A stretch of DNA of 64,000 nucleotides from Abiotrophia sp. HMSC24B09 (GTDB taxonomy: Bacteria > Bacillota > Bacilli > Lactobacillales > Aerococcaceae): the NCBI RefSeq assembly GCF_001815865.1, contig NZ_KV822187.1, forward strand, positions 81,339 to 145,338. Direction: 5' to 3'. Under the pieces are notes generated by a model, which worked only from the letters and a program-made list of their open reading frames with translations, was not told where the DNA came from and did no database searches. The position numbers were made by a program, and so were the translations under genes. Positions within the stretch are counted from its first letter, which is position 1. Every line of letters begins with the position of its first letter. Positions 19,627 to 30,678 of this stretch are shown piece by piece.

Positions 19627-22269
19627 TTACATTAAGTCTTTTACTTGTTGAATCCGTTCCTTGACGGTCTCTAATTGGCTGAGGTAGCCCTGACGCTTGT
19701 TGCGTTCTTCCGCCACAACATGTTCTGGCGCGCGTGAAACGAATTTCTCGTTAGACAATTTGCCATCAATACGTGCGACTTCTTTCTCTAACTTAGCTTG
19801 TTCGCCTTCCAGACGGGCTAACTCATCTTCTAGCTTAATCAAGCCCTTCAGTGGCATTAAAATCTCAGCGAAGCTCAAGACTTGGGTCACCACTTCTTCC
19901 GGATGCTCGGGTGCTTGGCTGATTAGCAGCTGCGCTGGGTTACAGAAGCGCTTGATGTAGGCTTGGTTAGCCTCTAAGAGGGCTTGGCCTGCTGCATCTT
20001 GGACCTTAATGTAGAGATCTACCGGCTTAGATAATGGCGTGTTCATCTCGTTACGGATGGTCCGCACGGCACGAATCAATTCCATTAATTGGGCCATTTG
20101 GGCCTCTACTTGGCTATCTTGATAAACCTCATTTACTCGTGGGTAGTCCGCTACTACGATGGACTTGTCTTGGCCACCAATTTGTTGCCAGATTTCTTCC
20201 GTCACAAATGGCATGATTGGGTGGAGCATACGAAGGAATTGATCTAAGACAAAGACCAAAATAGATTTGGTGGTTGTATTAGCGGCTTCCTTGTCTTGGA
20301 GTTGCTCCTTAGTCATTTCAATGTACCAGTCGCAGTAGTCATCCCAGATAAAGCTATAGAGAATACGGCCAGCTTCCCCGAACTCGAAGCGTTCGAAGAG
20401 ACGGGTCACATCCGCAATAGTTGTTTGGAGACGGGCTAGAATCCAACGGTCTGCTAGGGTTAAGTCTTGGCCAATGGACAAGTTATCCAAGGTCAAGTCG
20501 CCCACGTTCATGAGCACATAACGGCTGGCATTCCAAATCTTGTTGATGAAGTTCCAAGCTGCATCCATCTTATCAGTCGAGAAGCGGACATCTTGGCCAG
20601 GTGCTGAACCATTGGCCAGGAACCAACGCAGGGAGTCTACCCCATACTGCTCGATGACATCCATTGGATCCACCCCGTTACCCAGGGACTTGGACATCTT
20701 GCGACCTTCCGCATCCCGAATCAAACCATGGATGAGGACATTTTGGAAAGGACGACGACCAGTGAATTCCAAACTTTGGAACATCATGCGGCTGACCCAG
20801 AAGGTCAGGATGTCATAGCCCGTTACCAAGGTGTTATTAGGGAAGTAGCGTTTGAAGTCAGCTGATTCTTCATCAGGCCAACCCATAGTTGAGAATGGCC
20901 AGAGGGCACTTGAGAACCAGGTATCTAAGACGTCTGGATCTTGGGTCCAGTTTTGGCTATCTGCAGGAGCTTCCATGCCCACATAAACCTCACCTGTCTC
21001 ATTGTGGTACCAGGCTGGGATTTGGTGCCCCCACCAGAGTTGACGGGATACTACCCAGTCGTGAATGTTTTCCATCCAACGAATGTAGGCATCGTTAAAG
21101 CGCGGTGGGTAGAAGTTAACGGTATTCTCCCCTTGAGCCTTCTGAGCGGCAATGGCTTGCTCAGCCAAAGGCCCCATGCGGACGAACCATTGAGTCGACA
21201 GACGAGGTTCTACCACGACACCAGTCCGTTCAGAGTGACCCACAGAGTGTAAGTGTTGTTCAATCTTGATTAAGAGGCCAGCAGCGTCTAAGTCCGCTAC
21301 AACCGCCTTACGTGCAGCAAAGCGATCCATACCTTGGTACTTGCCTGCTAATTCGTTCATGGTGGCATCATCATTCATGACATTGATACGTGGCAAGTCA
21401 TGACGGTTCCCCACTTCAAAGTCGTTAGGGTCGTGAGCTGGCGTAATTTTAACTACCCCAGTCCCAAAGTCTTGCTCAACATATTCATCAGCAATCACTG
21501 GAATTTCGCGGTTAACTAATGGCAAGATAACCTTCTTGCCAATCAAGGCTTGATAACGTTCATCATCTGGATGGACTGCTACGGCTGTATCCCCTAAGAG
21601 GGTTTCAGGACGGGTAGTCGCCACTTCTAAGTAACCAGAACCGTCTGCCAAAGGATACTTCATGTGGTAGAAGGCACCCTCTACATCCTTATGGATGACT
21701 TCGATATCAGATAAGGAAGTCTTAGCTGCTGGGTCCCAGTTAATGATGTATTCGCCACGATAGAGCAAGTCCTTCTCATAGAGGGTTACGAAAACCTTCT
21801 TAACAGCTTCTGACAAGCCATCATCCAGAGTAAAGCGTTCGCGGCTGTAGTCGACAGAAATCCCCATCTTAGCCCATTGTTGGCGAATGTGGCCAGCGTA
21901 TTCTTCCTTCCAAGCCCAGGTTTGTTCCAGGAATTTCTCCCGGCCTAGGTCATAACGAGACAGGCCTTGGCCACGTAATTTTTCTTCGACCTTGGCTTGG
22001 GTGGCAATGCCGGCATGGTCCATACCAGGCAACCAGAGAGTGTCAAAGCCTTGCATCCGTTTCTGACGGATAATCATATCTTGCAAGGTAACGTCCCAGG
22101 CATGGCCCAGGTGGAGTTTACCGGTTACGTTTGGTGGTGGAATGACAATGGAATATGGCTCTGCTTCTGGGTCTTCCGATGGCTTAAAGACGCCACGTTC
22201 TAACCACTCTTCGTATTTCCCGGCTTCAATGGCCTGGGGATTATACTTGGTTGATAGTTCTTTGGTCAT
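19627..22269 (-). CDS. valS: Valine--tRNA ligase
   Basis: ValRS is a class I aminoacyl-tRNA synthetase that charges tRNA-Val and edits misactivated threonine. The 880-residue protein has the [13 protein letters not shown] (HIGH) motif near residues 44-56, the editing domain with [13 protein letters not shown], and the KMSKSLGNG (KMSKS) motif near 525. A C-terminal coiled-coil arm ([27 protein letters not shown]) is typical of ValRS. Expression is probably controlled by the T-box leader just upstream. Confidence 0.97.
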   Translation of the reverse strand: MTKELSTKYNPQAIEAGKYEEWLERGVFKPSEDPEAEPYSIVIPPPNVTGKLHLGHAWDVTLQDMIIRQKRMQGFDTLWLPGMDHAGIATQAKVEEKLRGQGLSRYDLGREKFLEQTWAWKEEYAGHIRQQWAKMGISVDYSRERFTLDDGLSEAVKKVFVTLYEKDLLYRGEYIINWDPAAKTSLSDIEVIHKDVEGAFYHMKYPLADGSGYLEVATTRPETLLGDTAVAVHPDDERYQALIGKKVILPLVNREIPVIADEYVEQDFGTGVVKITPAHDPNDFEVGNRHDLPRINVMNDDATMNELAGKYQGMDRFAARKAVVADLDAAGLLIKIEQHLHSVGHSERTGVVVEPRLSTQWFVRMGPLAEQAIAAQKAQGENTVNFYPPRFNDAYIRWMENIHDWVVSRQLWWGHQIPAWYHNETGEVYVGMEAPADSQNWTQDPDVLDTWFSSALWPFSTMGWPDEESADFKRYFPNNTLVTGYDILTFWVSRMMFQSLEFTGRRPFQNVLIHGLIRDAEGRKMSKSLGNGVDPMDVIEQYGVDSLRWFLANGSAPGQDVRFSTDKMDAAWNFINKIWNASRYVLMNVGDLTLDNLSIGQDLTLADRWILARLQTTIADVTRLFERFEFGEAGRILYSFIWDDYCDWYIEMTKEQLQDKEAANTTTKSILVFVLDQFLRMLHPIMPFVTEEIWQQIGGQDKSIVVADYPRVNEVYQDSQVEAQMAQLMELIRAVRTIRNEMNTPLSKPVDLYIKVQDAAGQALLEANQAYIKRFCNPAQLLISQAPEHPEEVVTQVLSFAEILMPLKGLIKLEDELARLEGEQAKLEKEVARIDGKLSNEKFVSRAPEHVVAEERNKRQGYLSQLETVKERIQQVKDLM

Positions 22270-22317
22270 AAGAATCCTCCTGATGGTTGATGATAGGTTT
22301 ACTTTGATTGATGAAGT

Positions 22318-22578
22318 CTCAGGGGCAAAATAAAAATCGCCCTAGTCAGCACAAGGCTGCCTAGGGCGAGCTAAGTCGCGGTACCACCTAAGTTTTATCA
22401 CTCGTCTGTTGCTATCGGAGTGTCTCCTCCGTCAGGGACTACTGGACAGCGGGCTGTCGTTGGCACCTGATACTCTGAGCTACTTGGTTCATCCTGTGGA
22501 AGCTTTCAGCCTGAGGCTTCCTCTCTGGATTAGGCGGTTGAACCCCTTCTCTTCATCGTCTCTTATGTGAATACACTA
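22318..22578 (-). promoter_or_regulatory. T-box leader of valS
   Basis: The minus-strand leader contains the T-box core AGGTGGTACCGCG (about 22376-22388), followed by a terminator whose stem pairs CGCCCTAG with CTAGGGCG and ends in ATTTTTATTTT (about 22333-22370). Upstream is a long structured region compatible with stem I, starting near GATGAAGAGAAGG. A GUA valine triplet at 22481-22483 is a candidate specifier, though I could not confirm the specifier loop. Uncharged tRNA-Val would favour antitermination. Confidence 0.9.
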
Positions 22579-22607
22579 AGTGTAGCAGAAAAGTTGGGTC
22601 ATGACAA
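22579..22607 (-). promoter_or_regulatory. Promoter of the valS T-box transcript
   Basis: Minus strand: -35 TTGTCA (22602-22607), 17-bp spacer, extended -10 TGC-TACACT (22579-22584). The -35 lies within 10 bp of the MgtC-family gene's stop codon. Confidence 0.82.
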
Positions 22608-22608
22608 G

Positions 22609-23286
22609 CTATTCATTAATCGAGACAAGGCGAACTTTCATAATATCCGGATTGGTGGATAATTCTTCGATTAATTGGACGTGGGTAAGGTCCTTAGGCA
22701 AATGAATGGTAAAGGTATTGCGGTAAATCTTCTTGCCGTCTACATTGGTCACATCGAATTGAACATCGGTTAGCTCAATGTGATGAGTCTTGAAGAAATC
22801 GGCAAAGAATTCCTTGGTAGCTACGCGATGGACATAATGGATTTCGAGACGCTTAACATCCGGGATACGGACAATAAAGCGAATGACCGTTAGGGAGAAA
22901 ATAACCCCTAAGAAGGTCAAACCAGCAATTTCATAGTAGCCCATACCTAGCGCTATCCCCAGCGCCGCTGTCGTCCAGAGGGAAGCAGCCGTAGTCAAGC
23001 CGGCTACCCTTTGCTTGGTGACCACAATGGTCCCGGCACCTAAGAAACCAATCCCGCTGACAATAGGTGCCAGCAAACGCACTTGGTCCACTTCAATTTC
23101 TGGGAAACCGTGCATTTTTTGATAGAAGACAGCCGATTGAATCATGGAAATGGCAGTGGCCCCGATACAAACTAAAATATGGGTACGCAGACCAGCCGGC
23201 CGGTTCTTACGTTGGCGGTCATAGCCGATGACCCCAGCGAAGAGAATGGCCAGACAGAGTCTAACTAAAATAACATAAGCTGACAT
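22609..23286 (-). CDS. MgtC/SapB family membrane protein
   Basis: This 225-residue protein has the MgtC/SapB topology: about five membrane segments in the first 145 residues, with the conserved GYDRQRKNRPAGLRTHILVCIGA and GIGFLGAGTIV motifs, then a soluble C-terminal domain of about 85 residues. MgtC proteins are linked to magnesium homeostasis and, in pathogens, to control of F-type ATP synthase. Here the gene sits directly downstream of the atp operon. That neighbourhood is suggestive but does not prove a functional link. The ATG at 23286 has a GGAAG box; the longer frame to 23340 does not. Confidence 0.85.
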   Translation of the reverse strand: MSAYVILVRLCLAILFAGVIGYDRQRKNRPAGLRTHILVCIGATAISMIQSAVFYQKMHGFPEIEVDQVRLLAPIVSGIGFLGAGTIVVTKQRVAGLTTAASLWTTAALGIALGMGYYEIAGLTFLGVIFSLTVIRFIVRIPDVKRLEIHYVHRVATKEFFADFFKTHHIELTDVQFDVTNVDGKKIYRNTFTIHLPKDLTHVQLIEELSTNPDIMKVRLVSINE

Positions 23287-23384
23287 GAGCTCTTCCTTTC
23301 TCACTTTAGGTAACAGTTCATTATAGCCCATCAGGCCCAAAAATGCGAGTTAAATGCCACTGGAGTGCTATAAACTGCCCATAG

Positions 23385-23414
23385 AAAAAGGACTGGTCAC
23401 CCAGCCCTCTTTTC
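23385..23414 (-). terminator. Terminator of the atp operon
   Basis: Minus strand: stem AGGGCTGG-GTGA-CCAGTCCT followed by TTTTTC, immediately after atpC. Confidence 0.85.
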
Positions 23415-23861
23415 CTATAAGCCCCGCTTGCGGCGGAAGGCTGTAATCTTGTTCACTGCCCGATCCAATTCAATCTTAGCCTTAATAAAGGCCTTGTTAT
23501 CCTTGTTGGCAATGGCTTCTTGCATATTAATCTCGGCTTCTTGTTGTTCCACACTTACTTGAGCTTCATCGATGTCTCGTCCTCGGATAGCGTAGTTAGA
23601 GATAATCTCCACCTCATTGTTACGCATTTCCAAGACGCCACCATTAATAGCGATAAAGTCATCAGTCAGGCCTTCATGTACCCGGACCACCTTGACAACG
23701 CTAAGCTCTAGCGGTGCCAAAATTGGCGTATGGTTAGGTAGAACGGTGAGGCCACCATCTACTGCCCGAACACTGCAGGACAGGGCTTGGTGATCATAGA
23801 TGACCCCTTGAGGCGAGTAAATGCGTACCCGCATGGTATGCTGGTCCTTTGAATTGGCCAT
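23415..23861 (-). CDS. atpC: ATP synthase epsilon subunit
   Basis: The epsilon subunit is part of the F1 central stalk and regulates ATPase activity. The protein has the N-terminal beta-sandwich (RVRIYSPQGVIYDHQ, GGLTVLPNHTPILAPL, FIAINGGVLEMRNNEVEI) and the C-terminal two-helix domain. Start choice: an ATG at 23861 (148 residues) is better spaced from GAAGGTG than a GTG at 23870. It is the last gene of atpBEFHAGDC and lies 13 bp after atpD. Confidence 0.95.
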   Translation of the reverse strand: MANSKDQHTMRVRIYSPQGVIYDHQALSCSVRAVDGGLTVLPNHTPILAPLELSVVKVVRVHEGLTDDFIAINGGVLEMRNNEVEIISNYAIRGRDIDEAQVSVEQQEAEINMQEAIANKDNKAFIKAKIELDRAVNKITAFRRKRGL

Positions 23862-23874
23862 AGTGGTCACCTTC

Positions 23875-25335
<1,461 letters not shown>

Positions 25336-26277
25336 CTAATCCTCCTTCTTCTTATTATCATTGAGGGCATTAGCCCCATTGATAATCTCTAAAATTTCAT
25401 TGGTTACTCGTAATTGACGTTCTTGGTTAAATTGTTGTTTCAAGGCGTCAATCATCTCATTGGCTGCGTCCGTCGCACTGCGCATGGCGTTCATACGACT
25501 GCCGTGTTCAGCCGTCTTGGCATCGACAATGGCCCCGTAAATCTGACTCTCCGCAAACTGTGGCAGGAGCACGTCCAGCAAGGCCCCTTGAGAGGGCTCT
25601 ACTAGATAGTCAACATTGGCCATATCATCCTCGTCCTCATCTAAGACATCTAAATCAGTCAAAGGCAAGACTTGGTCAGCCCGGAATTGGGAACTAACAG
25701 CGTTAATATGGTGATTGTAGCAGACATAGAGGGCATCGAAGGCCTGCTCCTTGAAGAGCTTGACCGCCCGCTTGACGATGGCTTGCACCTCACCGAAGGT
25801 TGGTCGGTCCGAAATGTCATGCATTTCCTTGGCTACATAGTAGCCGTTCTCCCGACAAAACTTGGCGATAGGCTCGCCAATGGCCAAGACAACAATCTCA
25901 CTCTTGTCGGCATGGTCTTCTTCAAACATCTGTTGGACCGCCTTGATTATGGAGGAGTTGTAGCTCCCCGCCAAACCGCGGTCTGAGGAAATAATCAGAT
26001 AGCCGGTCTTCTTAACGGGACGCTCTAAGAGCATATCGTGAAAGTCGATATAGTTGAGCCCGTCTTGACGAATAGGCACCCCATCGTCTAAGAGCTCCAA
26101 CTGCGACTTGGCCACATGGGAGACCATCTTGCGTACTTTCTCGGCATAGAGGAAGTAATCCTTGGCGTCTTGGGCCATCTTATTATACTTGGCAGCCGAC
26201 ACCATCCGCATGGCATTGGTGATTTGGGCAGTCTTTTTAGTGGACTCAATCCGCTTTTTAATTTCATTTAAAGCCAT
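25336..26277 (-). CDS. atpG: ATP synthase gamma subunit
   Basis: The gamma subunit is the rotating central shaft of F1. The 313-residue protein starts with the conserved MALNEIKKRIESTKKTAQITNAMRMVSAAK coiled-coil helix and ends with the matching helix EHGSRMNAMRSATDAANEMI. An acidic insert (DVLDEDEDDMANVDYL, about residues 208-223) lies in the variable middle. It is fifth from the end in protein order H-A-G-D-C and lies 22 bp after atpA. Confidence 0.96.
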   Translation of the reverse strand: MALNEIKKRIESTKKTAQITNAMRMVSAAKYNKMAQDAKDYFLYAEKVRKMVSHVAKSQLELLDDGVPIRQDGLNYIDFHDMLLERPVKKTGYLIISSDRGLAGSYNSSIIKAVQQMFEEDHADKSEIVVLAIGEPIAKFCRENGYYVAKEMHDISDRPTFGEVQAIVKRAVKLFKEQAFDALYVCYNHHINAVSSQFRADQVLPLTDLDVLDEDEDDMANVDYLVEPSQGALLDVLLPQFAESQIYGAIVDAKTAEHGSRMNAMRSATDAANEMIDALKQQFNQERQLRVTNEILEIINGANALNDNKKKED

Positions 26278-26299
26278 TTATGTCCGCCCCTCCTCAGGC

Positions 26300-27820
26300 T
26301 TAGTCAGCGACCAAAGGCCGCGCACTCAGTGGTTGGAAGCGTTGGCCGAATTCAGCCAAGATGCTATCCATGAGTTGTTGATCTGGTAGAACCTTCTTGG
26401 TCACAATCTCATGCAAGATGACATCGTAATTATCCCGGAAGAAGGTCATGAGTTGGTCTTGATAGTCTTCAATCATTTCCAGTGGTACAGAATCCATATA
26501 ACCATGAATCAAGGCATAGAGGATGACCACTTGTTCTTCAACTGGTAAGGTCTTGTGCAGCTTCTGCTTGAGCACCGCTACGGTCCGTTTCCCACGGTTG
26601 AGCTTGTGTTGCGTCGCCGCATCTAGGTCTGAACCGAACTGAGTGAAGGCTTCTAATTCACGGTAGCTAGCCAAGTCAATCCGCAAGGTCCCAGAGACCT
26701 GTTTCATAGGCTTAAGTTGGGCTGCCCCCCCTACCCGGGAAACTGACAGACCGGCGTTGATGGCTGGTCGAATGCCCGAGAAGAAGAGATCACTTTCCAA
26801 GAAGATTTGACCGTCGGTAATGGAAATGACATTGGTTGGAATGTAGGCGGAGATGTCACCAGCCTGGGTTTCCACGATTGGCAGTGAGGTCAAGGACCCA
26901 CCACCTAAGGCGTCACTGAGTTTGGCACTACGCTCTAAGAGGCGTGAATGCAAGTAGAAGACGTCCCCTGGATAAGCTTCACGACCTGGTGGGCGCTTGA
27001 GCAGGAGGGACATTTCACGATAGGCCGCAGCCTGCTTTGATAGGTCATCGTAGACCACCAAGACGTGCTGACCATTATACATGAATTCTTCCCCGATGGC
27101 GGTCCCTGAATAAGGCGCTAGGTAAAGTAAAGGCGCAGGTTGTGAGGCAGAAGCTGTCACGACGACAGTATAGTCCATGGCCCCATATTGTTCTAAGGTG
27201 TTGACCAGGTTCTTAACGGTGGATTCCTTCTGACCAATGGCCACGTAGATACAGATAACATCCTTCCCCTTTTGGTTGATAATGGCATCAACCGCTAAGG
27301 AAGTCTTCCCTGTCTTACGGTCCCCGATAATCAGTTCCCGTTGACCACGACCAATTGGTACTAAGGCGTCAACTGCCTTAATCCCTGTTTGCATTGGTTC
27401 ATTCACACTCTGGCGGTCCATGATACCAGGCGCAGGTGTCTCAACTGGACGGGTCCGGTTGCTGTCAATCCGACCTAAGCCATCCAATGGACGACCCAGC
27501 GGGTCCACAACACGCCCCAATAAGCCAGGACCTACTGGGACTTCCATGATTTTACCCAGACGGCGGACTAAGTCACCCTCGTGGATATTCTCGTACTTAC
27601 CGAAAATGATAATCCCAACATCATTGGATTCTAGGTTTTGCACCATGCCGATAGAGCCATTGGCGAACTCGACCATCTCACCTGACATGACATTCTCTAG
27701 CCCAATAACACGGGCAATCCCGTCACCGATAAAGGTGACCGTCCCGATTTCTTCTAAATTGTCTTGCGATCTAAAGCGGCGGATTTGTTGACGTAAACGA
27801 TCTTCTAAACGCTCTGTCAT
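26300..27820 (-). CDS. atpA: ATP synthase alpha subunit
   Basis: This is the non-catalytic nucleotide-binding F1 subunit. It has the P-loop [11 protein letters not shown] near residues 169-179, [14 protein letters not shown] and the [17 protein letters not shown] motif near residue 366. At 506 residues the length is standard. It starts immediately after the atpH stop codon (abutting, no spacer), with its ribosome-binding site inside atpH. Confidence 0.97.
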   Translation of the reverse strand: MTERLEDRLRQQIRRFRSQDNLEEIGTVTFIGDGIARVIGLENVMSGEMVEFANGSIGMVQNLESNDVGIIIFGKYENIHEGDLVRRLGKIMEVPVGPGLLGRVVDPLGRPLDGLGRIDSNRTRPVETPAPGIMDRQSVNEPMQTGIKAVDALVPIGRGQRELIIGDRKTGKTSLAVDAIINQKGKDVICIYVAIGQKESTVKNLVNTLEQYGAMDYTVVVTASASQPAPLLYLAPYSGTAIGEEFMYNGQHVLVVYDDLSKQAAAYREMSLLLKRPPGREAYPGDVFYLHSRLLERSAKLSDALGGGSLTSLPIVETQAGDISAYIPTNVISITDGQIFLESDLFFSGIRPAINAGLSVSRVGGAAQLKPMKQVSGTLRIDLASYRELEAFTQFGSDLDAATQHKLNRGKRTVAVLKQKLHKTLPVEEQVVILYALIHGYMDSVPLEMIEDYQDQLMTFFRDNYDVILHEIVTKKVLPDQQLMDSILAEFGQRFQPLSARPLVAD

Positions 27821-28378
27821 CTACGATTCATCTCCTTGTAACCAGCCTTTTTCTAAGAAGGCACGTATTTCTCTTAATTTCTTCTGCCCTGTCACTTCAT
27901 AGTAGAAGGTCTCTGACTGTAGACGCACCCCAGTAATCAAGCTAGGGTCGACCACTGTCGTAATGCGACGCAGAGGTTTCTTAGTAATTTCCATGAATTT
28001 ACGGGTCATCTTTTCCTTCTCATCTTCAGTCAAAGGCACGGCACTGGTAATCATCAAGGTCTCAGAACGGACTTGGCGGCGACGTTCATCATGGTTTTCA
28101 TAACCACTTGAAATTTGCGCCATGAGCTTGTCTAAGAGACGGTCCTCATACTGGGTCCGGTTCTCGTCCCGAACCTGATCCGTATCAGACGACTCCCCTG
28201 CTTGATTACTAGCCGCAGCCTGGGCGACCTCACCATGATAGGTTTCCAGGTATTCTTGTTGCATCTTGCGCAACAATTTATCTTCGAAGGTTTTCTCCCG
28301 CTTCTTCTTAGCCTCTTCCATATCAGCAATTTGAGGACGCTTGAGAGAGACAGAGGCTTGCTTTACTTCTTCTGTCAT
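27821..28378 (-). CDS. atpH: ATP synthase delta subunit
   Basis: The delta subunit links F1 to the peripheral stalk formed by the b subunits. This 185-residue protein is divergent in its first 100 residues, which are rich in charged residues, but its C-terminus (LIT-SAVPLTEDEKEKM, KKPLRRITTVVDPSLITGVRLQ) matches the conserved OSCP/delta domain. The assignment is confirmed by position between atpF and atpA. Its start overlaps atpF by four bases. Confidence 0.92.
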   Translation of the reverse strand: MTEEVKQASVSLKRPQIADMEEAKKKREKTFEDKLLRKMQQEYLETYHGEVAQAAASNQAGESSDTDQVRDENRTQYEDRLLDKLMAQISSGYENHDERRRQVRSETLMITSAVPLTEDEKEKMTRKFMEITKKPLRRITTVVDPSLITGVRLQSETFYYEVTGQKKLREIRAFLEKGWLQGDES

Positions 28379-28887
28379 GATATATCATCCATTCCTTCAA
28401 TAAAGTCGTCCACTAAACGGTGATAGTCTTCTGGTTTGATTTCCCGTTGGATAATCTTCTCAGCAATCTCAATGGAGATGTCAGTCAATTCTGCCCGTAA
28501 GTCACTTAACATACGGCGACGTTCCAAGGCAATATCCTTCTGAGCGGTCTCCTTCATGCGGATAACCTCTTCTTTGGCTTCCTTGAGCATGGTGTCTTGA
28601 ACTTGCAGGCTTTGTTTCTTAGCTTGCAAGATAATTTGAGTTGCTTCCGCCCGTGCGTCACGCAAAGCTAATTGCGCGTCACGGTTGGCGTCTTGGGCAG
28701 CTGCCTTTTCAGAAGCAGCTGTCTGAATGTCGTGGTCAATGACCTGTTTGCGCTCTGACAAAATCTTAGTCAGCGGGCCCCAGGCAAAGTGTTTCACGAT
28801 GAGAAGCAAAATCACGAAGGCCACCAAGGTAACAATGGTATGGCCCAACGAGGTATTGATACTTGTATTTAATAACAGCGTGTTCAT
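28375..28887 (-). CDS. atpF: ATP synthase b subunit
   Basis: The b subunit forms the peripheral stalk. A single membrane helix (residues about 12-33) is followed by a long charged coiled-coil domain (about 40-140). The ATG at 28887 is preceded by GGGAGG at six bases, so the longer frame to 28914 is rejected. The result is a 170-residue protein, normal for the family. The gene overlaps atpH by four bases. Confidence 0.94.
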   Translation of the reverse strand: MNTLLLNTSINTSLGHTIVTLVAFVILLLIVKHFAWGPLTKILSERKQVIDHDIQTAASEKAAAQDANRDAQLALRDARAEATQIILQAKKQSLQVQDTMLKEAKEEVIRMKETAQKDIALERRRMLSDLRAELTDISIEIAEKIIQREIKPEDYHRLVDDFIEGMDDIS

Positions 28888-28926
28888 ATATAGCCTCCCG
28901 AATTTGACCTTCAAGTGTCAGCTGGC

Positions 28927-29154
<228 letters not shown>

Positions 29155-29176
29155 TTAATCAATAAATATAGTCAGT

Positions 29177-29974
<798 letters not shown>

Positions 29975-29984
29975 TTATTACTCT

Positions 29985-30013
29985 ACTATATCACTTTCAA
30001 ATCTGCTTGACAA
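29985..30013 (-). promoter_or_regulatory. Promoter of the atp operon
   Basis: Minus strand: -35 TTGTCA (30008-30013), 17-bp spacer, extended -10 TGA-TATAGT (29985-29990), just upstream of atpB. Confidence 0.85.
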
Positions 30014-30222
30014 TTCAAGTGACCGCTTCCAAAGAACGAATTTTAGTCTTTGATTTTTTTATAAAATATTTGTTTGTTTAACATTTCGATACTAGGTGTC
30101 TCAATGCTTGATATAAGGACCCTAAGCCCCATAAAAAGACACTAAAAATACATTTGCTCCCAGGGACTCTTATCTATAGTTTTTTCTTATAGATAGAGGC
30201 TGCTACTAGCCTAAGTAGCAAG
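30014..30222. other. AT-rich spacer upstream of the atp operon
   Basis: No gene is visible in this roughly 200-bp stretch. It contains a short inverted repeat (TATCTATA ... TATAGATA around 30171-30195) and several A/T runs, but nothing that I can assign to a function. Confidence 0.5.
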
Positions 30223-30254
30223 CAAAAAAGGCGAACTCACCAGGGAGTCGCCCT
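30223..30254 (-). terminator. Terminator of trxA
   Basis: Minus strand: GGCGACTC ... GAGTTCGCC hairpin followed by TTTTTTG. Confidence 0.82.
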
Positions 30255-30292
30255 CTTGGCTTCTAAGCCGCCTAGCTCAAGTGCTAATCGAC

Positions 30293-30604
30293 CTATAAGT
30301 ATTGTGCTAGAATGGCTTCTAACTTAGCTTGGTCATGGTAGCCGATGAGTTTTTCAACGGGCTGACCATCTTTCTTAACCAAGAGTGTTGGAATAGACAT
30401 AATGCCAAACTCTTGGGCTACTTTTTGTTCTTCATCTACGTTCATCTTGAAGAATTCTACTTGACCGTCATATTTTTCGCTGAGCGCATCGATAACTGGC
30501 CCTTGCATACGACAAGGCCCACACCATGGTGCCCAAAAGTCAACAACGGTTACGCCTTCTGCAGTTGAAGTTAAAAATTCAGCATCTGTTAAATGTTTTG
30601 CCAT
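30293..30604 (-). CDS. trxA: Thioredoxin
   Basis: This 103-residue cytoplasmic disulfide reductase has the active site WAPWCGPCRM near residues 25-34 and the cis-proline segment SIPTLLVKKDG near 70-80. It supplies electrons to enzymes such as MsrB (encoded at 1.7 kb) and ribonucleotide reductase. It lies after mutS2 on the same strand, with a spacer of about 75 bp and its own terminator. Confidence 0.96.
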   Translation of the reverse strand: MAKHLTDAEFLTSTAEGVTVVDFWAPWCGPCRMQGPVIDALSEKYDGQVEFFKMNVDEEQKVAQEFGIMSIPTLLVKKDGQPVEKLIGYHDQAKLEAILAQYL

Positions 30605-30678
30605 AATACAGACTCCCCTTTTGCTTGTGATACTCCTATTGTATCACTGGACTGTGAGGACGCCTATTTTTTTGCTCA

